From the NCBI RefSeq assembly GCF_002155915.1, contig NZ_MUME01000252.1, positions 1-41,087 of the forward strand: a stretch of DNA of 41,087 bases. The letters run 5' to 3'. Position 1 is the stretch's first letter. Every line of letters starts with the position of its first letter. Position numbers and translations under genes: made by a program. Under the pieces are notes generated by a model. The model did no database searches, was not told the origin of the DNA, and saw only the letters and a list, made by a program, of their open reading frames with translations. This document shows positions 14,897 through 23,576 of the stretch, one piece after another. Origin of the DNA: Streptomyces thermovulgaris. GTDB lineage: Bacteria; Actinomycetota; Actinomycetes; Streptomycetales; Streptomycetaceae.

Positions 14897-15625
14897 GTGC
14901 TGCGCATCACCGACGCCCGGACCGGCGTGCCCGTGGACGCCGTTCCCGCCCGCGGCCCGACCCGGGTCGAGGCACACCCCTCGCGCTTCGACGCCACGGG
15001 ACTGCGCGTCCTGCTGGTCGCCGACCTCCTCGTCCGCGCCCTCGACCTGGGCGGCGTCCCCGTGTGGGCCGTGCTGACCGGCGACCGGGACCAGGAGGAC
15101 CTGCGGGCCGGTGCCACGGCCCTCGGGATCCGGCCCTTCGAGGACGGCCACGCCCTCGGCGTCGCCCTCCAGGGGGCCCGGGTGATCCAGGTGACCGCCG
15201 AGGACGGCACCACGGCGGCCGACGGCGTCCGGGTCGCCGTCGCGCCCGTCGACGCGGCGGTGCCCGTCGAGCCCGCGGCCGACACCGACCCCGCCGCCTG
15301 GCGTCTGGCCCTGCTCGCCCGGGGCCGCACCGAGCCCGTACGGCTCGACGCCGCCGCGCTGGACGAGGCCCGCCGTACCCTTGCGCGCTGGCGCCGCGCG
15401 GTCGCCGGCTGGGCGAGCAGGCCCTCGCGTCCGGTTCCCGACGAGGTGCGCGGCCGGCTGCGCGACGCCTGGGAGGACGACCTGGACGTCCCGGCGGTCG
15501 TGCGCGCACTGGAGGAGGTGGCCGCGCACCCGGACCTGGCGGACGGGGCGCGCTTCGAGACGTACGCGTACGCGGACCGGCTGCTCGGCCTGGACCTCAC
15601 CCGCGACCTGGGCAGTACCGCATGA
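14897..15625 (+). CDS. Cysteinyl-tRNA-synthetase-like protein lacking catalytic motifs
   Basis: This is a 242-aa cytoplasmic protein. The N-terminus (LRITDARTGVPVDAVPARGP, then LRVLLVADLLVRALDLGG) aligns by eye with the first strand and Rossmann helix of CysRS/MshC. The C-terminus (RLRDAWEDDLDVPAVVRALE, then FETYAYADRLLGLDL) resembles the CysRS helical-bundle region. The zinc-ligand Cys, the HIGH motif and KMSKS are all absent, and the protein is about half the length of CysRS, so it cannot charge tRNA in the standard way. It may have lost catalysis and kept a binding or regulatory role. The start is leaderless-type. Its TGA overlaps the ATG of the sixA-like gene (ATGA), implying translational coupling. 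The family assignment is my inference. Confidence 0.68.
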   Translation: MLRITDARTGVPVDAVPARGPTRVEAHPSRFDATGLRVLLVADLLVRALDLGGVPVWAVLTGDRDQEDLRAGATALGIRPFEDGHALGVALQGARVIQVTAEDGTTAADGVRVAVAPVDAAVPVEPAADTDPAAWRLALLARGRTEPVRLDAAALDEARRTLARWRRAVAGWASRPSRPVPDEVRGRLRDAWEDDLDVPAVVRALEEVAAHPDLADGARFETYAYADRLLGLDLTRDLGSTA

Positions 15626-16164
15626 CCGCCCGAGCGGGAGCCGGCCCGCTGCACCGGCTGGTGGTCCTGCGCCACGCCAAGTCCGCCCGGCCCGAGGGCG
15701 TCGCCGACCACGACCGTCCGCTCGCGCCCCGCGGACGCAGGGACGCACCCGCGGCGGGGCGTGCGCTCGCCGAGGCCGACTGCCTGCCGGACCTCGCCCT
15801 GTGCTCCACCGCCCTGCGCGCCCGGCAGACCTGGGAGCTGGCCTCGGCCCAGTGGGGCACCCCGCCGCCCGTGCGCTACGACCCCGGGCTGTACGCCGCC
15901 GGTGTCCCCGGCCTGCTGGCGGCCGTGCGCGAGGTGCCGGCCGAGGTGGAGACGCTGCTGCTCGTCGGGCACAACCCGGGCCTGGAGCAGCTGGTCCTGG
16001 AGCTGGCCGGGGACGGCCTGGACGACACGCTCGACCGGCTCCGTGCGAAGTTCCCGACCTCCGCGGTCGCCGTACTGTCCTGGCACGGCCCCGGCTGGCG
16101 GTCGCTCACGCCCGGCGCCGCCCTCCTGACCGGCTTCATGGTGCCGCGAGGCACGAAGCACTGA
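15622..16164 (+). CDS. SixA-type histidine phosphatase
   Basis: This is a 180-aa member of the histidine phosphatase superfamily. The first catalytic motif is VVLRHAKSA (RHxK in place of the RHG of phosphoglycerate mutases, as in SixA), and the second catalytic His is in LLVGHNPGLEQLV (about residue 118). SixA proteins remove phosphate from phosphohistidine, for example on HPt domains or the nitrogen PTS; the target here is unknown. It starts inside the stop of the CysRS-like gene (ATGA overlap at 15622-15625), so the two proteins are probably made together. Confidence 0.88.
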   Translation: MTARAGAGPLHRLVVLRHAKSARPEGVADHDRPLAPRGRRDAPAAGRALAEADCLPDLALCSTALRARQTWELASAQWGTPPPVRYDPGLYAAGVPGLLAAVREVPAEVETLLLVGHNPGLEQLVLELAGDGLDDTLDRLRAKFPTSAVAVLSWHGPGWRSLTPGAALLTGFMVPRGTKH

Positions 16165-16286
16165 GGAAGCACCGAGGGGGAGAAGCACCGGGCGGGACGA
16201 GCGGGAACCGGACGGCGACCGGACCGGGAGGGGCCGCGCCCGCGCCGGAGCGGCACCTCGGGCGCAGACGCTCCGGCCGGTCCGCA

Positions 16287-16292
16287 TAGGCT
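16287..16292 (+). promoter_or_regulatory. -10 element TAGGCT, leaderless-type
   Basis: TAGGCT ends exactly 6 nt before the ATG at 16299; no Shine-Dalgarno is present. Confidence 0.55.
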
Positions 16293-16298
16293 GGTCGG

Positions 16299-16925
16299 AT
16301 GCAGGACGAGTACCGCACAGTCGCACGCGCGGGCGTGCACGAGATCGAGATCAACCGCTCCCGCTTCCTGTGCGCGCTCGCCCCGGCGGCCACCGAGCAG
16401 GAGGCCCAGGAGTTCATCGCCGCCGTCCGCAAGGAGCACGCGGACGCCACGCACAACTGCTGGGCCTACGTCATCGGTGCCGACGCCGGCATCCAGAAGG
16501 CGAGCGACGACGGCGAGCCCGGCGGCACCGCGGGCGTTCCCATGCTCCAGATGCTGCTGCGCCGCGGGATGCGCTACGTCGTCGCCGTCGTCACCCGCTA
16601 CTACGGCGGCGTCAAGCTCGGCGCGGGCGGACTCATCCGGGCCTACGGCGGCGTCGTCGGCGAGACCCTGGACGTGCTCGGCACCCGCACCCTCCGCCGG
16701 TACCGCCTCGCCACGGTCACCGTGGACCACCAGCGGGCCGGCAAGGTGCAGAACGAGCTCAGGGCCGCCGGCCGCGAGGTGCGCCATGTGCACTACGGCG
16801 AGGCGGTCACCATCGAGATCGGCCTGCCGGACGCCGACGTGGACGCCTTCCAAAGCTGGCTGGCGGACGTCACGGCCGGGACGGCCGGGTTCGAGCTGGG
16901 CGGGGAGGCCTACGGGGAGGCATGA
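16299..16925 (+). CDS. YigZ / IMPACT family protein
   Basis: This is a 208-aa protein. The N-terminal UPF0029 domain has the hallmark NCWAYVIGADAG, SDDGEPGGTAGVPMLQML and RYYGGVKLGAGGLIRAYGG (about residues 45-125). A C-terminal ferredoxin-like domain (about 135-205) follows, as in E. coli YigZ. Eukaryotic IMPACT modulates GCN2 in translation control; the bacterial role is unclear, although ribosome or tRNA-linked functions have been suggested. The start is leaderless-type. A GC hairpin lies 15 bp after the stop. Confidence 0.92.
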   Translation: MQDEYRTVARAGVHEIEINRSRFLCALAPAATEQEAQEFIAAVRKEHADATHNCWAYVIGADAGIQKASDDGEPGGTAGVPMLQMLLRRGMRYVVAVVTRYYGGVKLGAGGLIRAYGGVVGETLDVLGTRTLRRYRLATVTVDHQRAGKVQNELRAAGREVRHVHYGEAVTIEIGLPDADVDAFQSWLADVTAGTAGFELGGEAYGEA

Positions 16926-16939
16926 CACGACGGCCGGAC

Positions 16940-16967
16940 CGGGGCGGCCCCCTCGGCCCGCGCCCCG
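16940..16967 (+). terminator. Hairpin after the YigZ-type gene
   Basis: CGGGGCG (16940-16946) pairs with CGCCCCG (16961-16967) across 14 nt, between the yigZ-like gene and sbcD. Confidence 0.4.
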
Positions 16968-17043
16968 CCCGGTGCCGTGCGGGACGGCCGATACGGGAGG
17001 GACCGCCCGTGACGCCGGACCCGGCCGATAGTCTTCGGGGATC

Positions 17044-18207
17044 ATGAGGCTGCTGCACACGTCCGACTGGCATCTGGGACGGGCGTTCCACCGGGTGAAC
17101 CTGCTCGAGGCCCAGGCCGCGTTCATCGGCCACCTCGTCGCGACCGTGCGCGAACGCGAGGTCGACGCGGTGGTCGTGTCGGGAGACGTGTACGACCGCG
17201 CGGTGCCCCCGCTGGCCGCGGTCGAGCTGTTCGACGACGCCCTGCACCGGCTCGCCGGCCTCGGGGTGCCCACGGTGATGATCTCCGGGAACCACGACTC
17301 GGCACGCCGTCTGGGCGTCGGCGCGGGGCTGATCGGCCGCGCGGGCATCCATCTGCGCACCGAGCCGTCGGCGTGCGGAACCCCGGTGATCCTGGCCGAC
17401 GCCCATGGCGACGTGGCCTTCTACGGCCTGCCCTACCTCGAACCGGCCCTGGTCAAGGACGAGTTCGGGGTCGACAGGGCCGGCCACGAGGCGGTGCTCA
17501 CCGCCGCCATGGACCGGGTCCGCGCCGATCTCGCCACCCGCGCGCCCGGCACCCGCTCGGTCGTCCTCGCCCACGCCTTCGTCACCGGCGGCAAGGCCAG
17601 CGACAGCGAACGGGACATCACCGTCGGCGGGGTGGCGGCCGTCCCCGCGGAGGTCTTCGACGGCGTCGACTACGTCGCCCTGGGACATCTGCACGGCTGT
17701 CAGACCATCACCGAGCGCGTGCGCTACTCCGGATCCCCGCTGCCGTACTCCTTCTCGGAGGCCGACCACCGCAAGAGCATGTGGCTCGTCGACCTCGACG
17801 CCGGCGGTTTCGCCGGCGCCGAGCGGATCGACTGCCCGGTCCCGCGGCCCCTGGCCCGTCTGAGGGGCACGCTGGAGGAACTGCTCGCCGACCCGGACCT
17901 CGCCCGCCACCGCGACGCATGGGTCGAGGCCACCCTCACCGACCCGGTCCGCCCGGCCGACCCCATGGCCCGCCTCGCCGAGCGCTTCCCGCACATCCTC
18001 AGTCTCGTCTTCGACCCCGAACGCGCCCCCGACGACCCGGACGTCTCCTACGCCCGCCGTCTCGCCGGCCGCGACGACCGGCAGATCGCGGAGGACTTCG
18101 TGACCCATGTGCGCGGAGCGGAACCCGACAAGCACGAACGGGCCGTGCTGCGCGAGGCGTTCGACGCGGTGCGCGCCGACGAGGCGGTGCGGGAGGCGGC
18201 ACGGTGA
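17044..18207 (+). CDS. sbcD: Exonuclease SbcCD subunit D
   Basis: This 387-aa Mre11-family nuclease subunit processes DNA hairpins and ends with SbcC. The metallophosphoesterase motifs are complete: MRLLHTSDWHLGRAFH (motif I), VSGDVYDR (II), SGNHDSARRLG (III), then LAHAF and LGHLHG (IV/V), binding two Mn ions; a DNA-binding capping region fills the C-terminus. The ATG at 17044 is the natural start. TAGTCT (17029-17034) lies 9 nt upstream and no strong ribosome site is seen, so the leader is at most a few nt. The stop overlaps the sbcC start by 4 bp (GTGA), indicating tight coupling. Confidence 0.96.
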   Translation: MRLLHTSDWHLGRAFHRVNLLEAQAAFIGHLVATVREREVDAVVVSGDVYDRAVPPLAAVELFDDALHRLAGLGVPTVMISGNHDSARRLGVGAGLIGRAGIHLRTEPSACGTPVILADAHGDVAFYGLPYLEPALVKDEFGVDRAGHEAVLTAAMDRVRADLATRAPGTRSVVLAHAFVTGGKASDSERDITVGGVAAVPAEVFDGVDYVALGHLHGCQTITERVRYSGSPLPYSFSEADHRKSMWLVDLDAGGFAGAERIDCPVPRPLARLRGTLEELLADPDLARHRDAWVEATLTDPVRPADPMARLAERFPHILSLVFDPERAPDDPDVSYARRLAGRDDRQIAEDFVTHVRGAEPDKHERAVLREAFDAVRADEAVREAAR

Positions 18208-21197
18208 GGCTGCACCGGCTCGACATCACCGCCTTCGGGCCCTTCGGCGGCTCTCAGACGGTCGACTTCGACGCGCTGTCGTCCGCCGGGCTGTTCCTGC
18301 TGCACGGCCCGACCGGCGCCGGCAAGACCTCCGTCCTGGACGCCGTGTGCTACGCCCTGTACGGCTCGGTGCCCGGCGCCCGCCAGAGCGGACAGGGGAC
18401 CACCCTGCGCAGCGACCACGCGGCGGCGGACACCCGCACCGAGGTCACCCTCGACTTCACCGTCGCCGGCCGCCGGCTGGAGATCACCCGGCAGCCGCCC
18501 TGGGAACGCCCGAAGAAACGCGGCACGGGCACGACGCTCGACAAGGCCCAGAGCCGGCTTCGCGAGTACGACCCGGCGACCGGCGTCTGGAAGGACCTCA
18601 GCCGTTCCCACCAGGAGATCGGCGAGGAGATCACCCAGCTGCTCGGCATGAGCCGCGAGCAGTTCTGCCAGGTCGTGCTGCTGCCGCAGGGCGACTTCGC
18701 GCGCTTTCTGCGCGCCGACGCCGAGGCCCGCGGCAGACTGCTCGGCCGGCTGTTCGACACCCGGCGTTTCGCCGAGGTCGAAAAGCACCTCGCCGAGCGC
18801 AGACGGGCCACCGAGGCACGGGTGCGCGAGGGCGACGCGGCGCTGCTGGCCGACGCCCACCGCATGCAGCAGGCGGCGGGCGGGGCCATGGAACTGCCAA
18901 ACCTCGCCCCGGGCGATCCCGGACTGGCGCAGGCCGTCCTGACCGCGGCCGCCGTCGCCCGCAGCACCGCCCGCGAGCAGCTGACCGTCGCCCGCTGCCG
19001 GCTCACGGTCGCCGAGTCCGCCCGTGCCGCCGCCGAGCGGGCCCTGGAGGAGGCACGCGAACAGGCCCGGCTGCAGCGGCGGTTCGCCGAGGCACAGGAG
19101 CGTGCCGCGCGCCTGGCGGAGCGGGCCGGCGCCCACCGGCAGGCGCAGGAGCGGATGGAACGGGGACGCAAGGCCGAGACGGTGGCACCGGCCCTGGAAC
19201 TGCGCGAGGCCGCCGACGCCGAGCACCGCGCGGCCGCCGCCGCCGAGGCACGCGCGCGTGCGCTGCTCCCCGAGGACCTCGCCGGCGCCGGGGCGGCCGG
19301 ACTCGCCGCCGCCGCCCGCCGGGCCGCCGAGGAACTGGGCGGCCTCGAGGCGGCCCGCCGCGCCGAGCAGCGCCTGGCCGAGGTCGTCGCCGAACGCGCC
19401 GAGACGGACCGGCAGCAGCGCGCCGACGAGGAGGTCCTGCAGGAGGCCGAGGGCTGGCTCGCCGAGTGGGAGACCGTCCGGTCGGCCCTGCAGGCCCGTG
19501 TCGACACCGCCCAGGAGGCCGCCACCCGGGCCGAACAGCTCGCCGTACGGCACGAATCCGCGCGGCAGCGGCTCACCGCCGCCCGGAGACGGGACGAGCT
19601 GGCCGAGGCCACCGAACAGGCGCGGCGGCGTGCGCTCGCCTCCGCCCAGGAGGCCCTGCGCACCAAGGAGCACTGGCTGCGGCTGAAGGAACAGCGCCTG
19701 AACGGCATCGCCGCCGAACTCGCCGCGCACCTCGTCGACGGCGAGCCCTGCGCCGTCTGCGGCGCCACCGAACACCCCGCGCCCGCGCGCAGGGTCGCCG
19801 GACACGTCGACCGCGAGACGGAGGAACGCGCCCTGACGGACCATCAGGCAGCCGACGAGCGGCGCGCCGAGGACGAGCGCCGGCTCGGCGCCCTGCGCGA
19901 GGCCCTGGCCGCCGCCACCGCCGAGGCGGGCGAGACACCCACCGGGCAACTCGCCGAGGAACTCGAGGAGTTGGAGGCGGAGCTCGAGAAGGCGCGCCGG
20001 GACGCCGCCGAGCTGCACACGGCACGGCAGGAGCTGCGCGCCGCCGAGGAGGAACGCGAACGGCGGCTCGCCGACCGCCGCCGGGCCGAGGTCCGCGCGG
20101 CCTCCCGGCTGGCCCGCAAGGAGAGCCTGGACCACGAGAAGGCCGCCCTGGAGGCGGAGTTGGCCGAGGCCAGGGGCACCGCCGACAGCGTCGCCGCGCG
20201 AGCCGCCCAGCTGGAGCGCCGTGTCGCGCTGCTCACCGACGCCGCCGACGCCGCCCGCGCCGCCGAGGAGAGCGCCGAGCGGCTCAAGGACGCCGACGGA
20301 CGGCTCGCCGAGGCCGCCTTCCGGGCCGGTTTCGACACCCCGCAGGCCGCGGCCGCCGCCCTCCTCGACGACGCCGCCCGCCGCGAGCTGCAACAGCGTC
20401 TGGACGCCTGGCAGACGGAGGAGGCCGCCGTGCGGGCGGTCCTCGCCGAGGCCGGCACCGCGGCCGCCGGCCGGCGGCCCCCCGTCGACCTGGCCGCCGC
20501 GGAGGCCGCCGCGGCGGCCGCGGACCGGCGGCTGCGCGAGGCCGTCTCCGCACGGGACGCCGCCGCCCGCCGCTGCGCCGAACTCGACCGGCTCTCCGCG
20601 CGGGTGGCCGCCGGCATACGCCGGCTGGCACCGCTGCGCGAGGAGCACGGGCGCGTGGCCCGTCTCGCCGCCCTGACCGCGGGCACCTCCGCCGACAACG
20701 CGCACCGGATGCGCCTGGAGTCCTACGTCCTGGCCGCCCGCCTGGAACAGGTGGCCGCCGCCGCGACCGTACGTCTGCGGCGCATGTCCTCCGGCCGCTA
20801 CACCCTGGTCCACTCCGACGACCGGGCCGGACGCGGCCGCAGCGGTCTGGGGCTGCACGTGGTGGACGCCTGGACGGGCCGTGAGCGGGACACGGCGACC
20901 CTGTCGGGCGGCGAGACGTTCTTCGCCTCGCTCGCGCTCGCCCTGGGACTCGCGGACGTCGTCACGGACGAGGCCGGCGGCGTGCGCCTCGACACGCTCT
21001 TCATCGACGAGGGCTTCGGCAGCCTCGACGACCAGACCCTCGACGAGGTCCTCGACGTCCTCGACTCCCTGCGGGAGCGCGACCGCAGCGTCGGCATCGT
21101 CAGCCACGTCCCCGATCTGCGGCGGCGCATCCACGCCCAGCTGGAGGTCGTCAAGGGCAGATCGGGATCGGTCGTGCGGCAGCGCACGGTGGTCTGA
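18204..21197 (+). CDS. sbcC: Exonuclease SbcCD ATPase subunit C
   Basis: This 997-aa Rad50-type SMC protein is the ATPase partner of SbcD. The N-terminal ATPase half carries Walker A GPTGAGKTS (residues 35-43) and a Q-loop (VVLLPQGDFARFL). Long Glu/Ala/Arg-rich coiled coils (about 200-800) are interrupted by the zinc hook Cys516-x2-Cys519 (CAVC), which joins two complexes. The C-terminal half has the signature LSGGETFFASLALALGLAD and Walker B LFIDEGFGSLD. The GTG at 18204 overlaps the sbcD stop and gives the expected N-terminus (VRLHRLDITAFGPFGGSQTV). The length is normal for the family. Confidence 0.96.
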   Translation: MRLHRLDITAFGPFGGSQTVDFDALSSAGLFLLHGPTGAGKTSVLDAVCYALYGSVPGARQSGQGTTLRSDHAAADTRTEVTLDFTVAGRRLEITRQPPWERPKKRGTGTTLDKAQSRLREYDPATGVWKDLSRSHQEIGEEITQLLGMSREQFCQVVLLPQGDFARFLRADAEARGRLLGRLFDTRRFAEVEKHLAERRRATEARVREGDAALLADAHRMQQAAGGAMELPNLAPGDPGLAQAVLTAAAVARSTAREQLTVARCRLTVAESARAAAERALEEAREQARLQRRFAEAQERAARLAERAGAHRQAQERMERGRKAETVAPALELREAADAEHRAAAAAEARARALLPEDLAGAGAAGLAAAARRAAEELGGLEAARRAEQRLAEVVAERAETDRQQRADEEVLQEAEGWLAEWETVRSALQARVDTAQEAATRAEQLAVRHESARQRLTAARRRDELAEATEQARRRALASAQEALRTKEHWLRLKEQRLNGIAAELAAHLVDGEPCAVCGATEHPAPARRVAGHVDRETEERALTDHQAADERRAEDERRLGALREALAAATAEAGETPTGQLAEELEELEAELEKARRDAAELHTARQELRAAEEERERRLADRRRAEVRAASRLARKESLDHEKAALEAELAEARGTADSVAARAAQLERRVALLTDAADAARAAEESAERLKDADGRLAEAAFRAGFDTPQAAAAALLDDAARRELQQRLDAWQTEEAAVRAVLAEAGTAAAGRRPPVDLAAAEAAAAAADRRLREAVSARDAAARRCAELDRLSARVAAGIRRLAPLREEHGRVARLAALTAGTSADNAHRMRLESYVLAARLEQVAAAATVRLRRMSSGRYTLVHSDDRAGRGRSGLGLHVVDAWTGRERDTATLSGGETFFASLALALGLADVVTDEAGGVRLDTLFIDEGFGSLDDQTLDEVLDVLDSLRERDRSVGIVSHVPDLRRRIHAQLEVVKGRSGSVVRQRTVV

Positions 21198-21215
21198 GAC
21201 CCCGAACGGGCAGCG

Positions 21216-21231
21216 GTCCGGGGCCCCGGAC
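21216..21231. terminator. 16-bp perfect palindrome between sbcC and the DUF885 gene
   Basis: GTCCGGGG followed directly by CCCCGGAC forms a perfect palindrome in the 57-bp gap between convergent genes. It is a likely bidirectional terminator, although the hairpin must open a few central pairs to form a loop. Confidence 0.5.
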
Positions 21232-21254
21232 GAACGGAGGGCGGCCCGTGGGGC

Positions 21255-22946
21255 TCACAGCCGCGCCAGCTCGTCCACCAGGTCGTCCAGGCCCAGCGAC
21301 CCCAGGGAGAGGGCCGCCATGTGCCAGGCCTTGGCGTCGAACGCGTCGCCGTGACGCTCCCTGGCCTTCTCCCGGCCCAGCAGCCAGGCCCGTTCGCCCA
21401 GCTTGTAGCCGATCGCCTGGCCGGGCATCGACAGATAGCGGATCAGCTCGCTCTCCACGAAGTCCCGCGGACGGCTGCTGTGCGCGGCGAAGAACTCCAG
21501 CGCCAGCCCGGGCGTCCACCGCTCGCCCGGGTGGAACGGCGAGTCCTCGGGGATCTCCAGCCCCAGGTGCATGCCGATGTCGATGATCACCCGGACCGCC
21601 CGCATCATCTGCGCGTCCAGATAGCCGAGCCGCCGCTCGGGGTCCGTGAGGAAGCCGAGCTCGTCCATCAGCCGCTCCGCGTACAGCGCCCAGCCCTCGG
21701 CATTGGCGCTGACCATGCCCACCGTGGCCTGGTAGCGCGAGAGGTTCTCCGCCACGTGCACCCACTGGGCGAGCTGGAGGTGGTGGCCGGGGACGCCCTC
21801 GTGGTACCAGGTGGACACCAGGTCGTACACCGGGAAGCGGGTCTGCCCCATGGTGGGCAGCCAGGTCCGGCCCGGCCGCGAGAAGTCGGCGGACGGCGGC
21901 GTGTAGTACGGGGCCGCGGCACCGCCGGGCGGCGCGATGCACGACTCCACCCTCCGCACCCGCTCGGCGAGTTCGAAGTGCGTGCCGTCCAGCGCATCGA
22001 TCGCCTCGTCCATCAGCTTCTGCAGCCAGACGCGGACCTCCTCCACGCCCTCGATGCGCGTGCCGTGCTCGTCGAGGTGCGCGAGCGCCACCCACGGGGT
22101 CCGGGCGCCGGGCAGGACCTTCTCGGCCTCCTTCCGCATCTCGCCGAGCAGACGGTGGAACTCCGACCAGCCGTACGCGTACGCCTCGTCCAGGTCCAGA
22201 TCCGTGCCGTTGAAGTACCGCGCGAAGCGGGCGTAGCGCTCGCGGCCGACCGTGTCCGGCGCGTCGCCGATCGCCGGCACGTAGACGTCCCGCATCCAGT
22301 CCCGCAGCTCCACGACCGCCGCGGTCGCCGTGCGGGCGGCCTCGTCCAGCTCCCCGCGCAGGGACTCGGGGCCGCCGGAGACGTAGTCCTCGAACCAGCC
22401 GCGGCCCCGGCCGTCGGTGTCCGACCACTCGGTCAGCTGCTGGATGAAGGTGGCCGCCGGCTTCGGACCGCCGTACAGCTTGCGCTCCAGGCCCAGGGCG
22501 AGGGACTCGCGGTAGCCGCGCAGCGCGGCGGGCACGGCGCGCAGCCGCTCGGCGACCGCCGCCCACTCCTCGTCCGTGCCGGTGGGAGTGAGCGTGAAGA
22601 CCTCGCGCACCGAGTGCACCGGGCTGTGGATGTTGCTCACCGTCCGCAGGCCCTCGTCGGCCTCGTGCACGGCGAGTTCGGCGGTGAGGCGCTCGCGCAG
22701 CAGGCGTGCGCACCGGCGCTCGATGTCACTGTCCGCGCCGGGCTGCCGCTCGGCCTCCGCCAGCCGGGCCAGGGTGGTGCGCGCGAGGTCCGCGAGCGCC
22801 TCCTGGCCGGCCGGTGAGGTGTCGGGCAGCCTGCTGGAACTCTCCTTCACGCCGAGATACGTACCGGTGATCGGGTCGAGGGCGATGAGTTCGTCGACGT
22901 AGGCGTCGGCGACCTGACGGGGCAGCGGGCTGTTGGTCTGCGACAT
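21255..22946 (-). CDS. DUF885 family putative metallo-carboxypeptidase
   Basis: This is a 563-aa cytoplasmic protein of the DUF885 family, which is related to gluzincin peptidases. The zinc motif appears as STWYHEGVPGHHLQLAQ, with His382, Glu383 and His388/389. Other conserved family words are TGTYLG near the N-terminus and LDAQMMRAVRVIIDIGMHLG near the C-terminus. The reaction is uncertain; peptide or dipeptide hydrolysis is the usual guess. The ATG at 22946 (MSQTNSPLPRQVADAYVDEL) is preferred over ATG 22961, since GAGGATGG precedes it. No signal peptide is visible. Confidence 0.9.
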   Translation of the reverse strand: MSQTNSPLPRQVADAYVDELIALDPITGTYLGVKESSSRLPDTSPAGQEALADLARTTLARLAEAERQPGADSDIERRCARLLRERLTAELAVHEADEGLRTVSNIHSPVHSVREVFTLTPTGTDEEWAAVAERLRAVPAALRGYRESLALGLERKLYGGPKPAATFIQQLTEWSDTDGRGRGWFEDYVSGGPESLRGELDEAARTATAAVVELRDWMRDVYVPAIGDAPDTVGRERYARFARYFNGTDLDLDEAYAYGWSEFHRLLGEMRKEAEKVLPGARTPWVALAHLDEHGTRIEGVEEVRVWLQKLMDEAIDALDGTHFELAERVRRVESCIAPPGGAAAPYYTPPSADFSRPGRTWLPTMGQTRFPVYDLVSTWYHEGVPGHHLQLAQWVHVAENLSRYQATVGMVSANAEGWALYAERLMDELGFLTDPERRLGYLDAQMMRAVRVIIDIGMHLGLEIPEDSPFHPGERWTPGLALEFFAAHSSRPRDFVESELIRYLSMPGQAIGYKLGERAWLLGREKARERHGDAFDAKAWHMAALSLGSLGLDDLVDELARL

Positions 22947-23010
22947 GCGGACCATCCTCATACGGACAGGAGGCTTCCGTCAGCCCGGCGGTGCGGCCCC
23001 CGGGCCGGAA

Positions 23011-23517
23011 TCAGCCCGATTTCGCTGAGGGCGTGGCCGTCGCGGCGCCGGGCGGCAGCAGGGGACCGCAGTCCCACTGCTGGAAGATCAGCCGGGTCTC
23101 CACCCGGGCCACCTCCCGCCGGGCCGTGAACTCGTCCAGGACCAGCCGCTGCAGATCGGCCATGTCGGCGACCGCGACATGGACCAGATAGTCGTCCGGA
23201 CCGGTCAGATGAAACACGGTCAGCGACTCCGGCAGGGCCCGGATCCGCTCCACGAACGGCCCCACCAGCTCCCGGCGGTGCGGCCTGACCTGCACCGACA
23301 GCAGCGCCTGCAGCCCCCGGCCCAGCTTGGCGGGATCGATCCGCAGCCGGTGGCCGAGGATCACCCCCGAGCGGCGCAGCCGGTTCACCCGGTCCAGACA
23401 GGTCGAGGGGGCGACGCCGACCTGCGCGGCGAGGTCGCGGTAGGTGGTCCGGGCGTCGTTCTGCAGCAGCCGCAGCAGATGAAGATCCACCGGATCCAGT
23501 ACGACAGATTCGGCCAT
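23011..23517 (-). CDS. Lrp/AsnC family transcriptional regulator
   Basis: This is a 168-aa feast/famine regulator. The N-terminal winged helix (about residues 7-55) reads LDPVDLHLLRLLQNDARTTY and then VAPSTCLDRVNRLRRSGVI. The RAM effector domain follows (about 70-150; LLSVQVRPHR, FHLTGPDDYLVHVAV). Family members bind amino acids and control nearby amino-acid genes. It is divergent from the PLP-lyase gene at 23577 with 59 bp between starts, so that gene is its likely target. TACGTT (23524-23529) lies 6 nt before the ATG and there is no ribosome site: leaderless-type. Confidence 0.94.
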   Translation of the reverse strand: MAESVVLDPVDLHLLRLLQNDARTTYRDLAAQVGVAPSTCLDRVNRLRRSGVILGHRLRIDPAKLGRGLQALLSVQVRPHRRELVGPFVERIRALPESLTVFHLTGPDDYLVHVAVADMADLQRLVLDEFTARREVARVETRLIFQQWDCGPLLPPGAATATPSAKSG

Positions 23518-23576
23518 GGGGCGAACGTAACACGGCCATCCCTTCCCGTCCCTCGGCTCGTGTTCACCCTTCCGTC
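23518..23576. promoter_or_regulatory. Divergent promoter region of the Lrp regulator and PLP-lyase gene
   Basis: The 59-bp gap holds the minus-strand -10 TACGTT (23524-23529), exactly 6 nt before the Lrp start. TAACAC (23528-23533) is a possible forward -10 for the lyase gene. Neither gene shows a good ribosome site. Lrp binding here would affect both promoters. Confidence 0.45.

Noticed and set aside
18048..21134. 1028-codon reverse frame opposite sbcD/sbcC
   Set aside because: Low-complexity Gly/Leu/Gln product mirroring the coiled-coil codons of sbcC; no start signal or domain.
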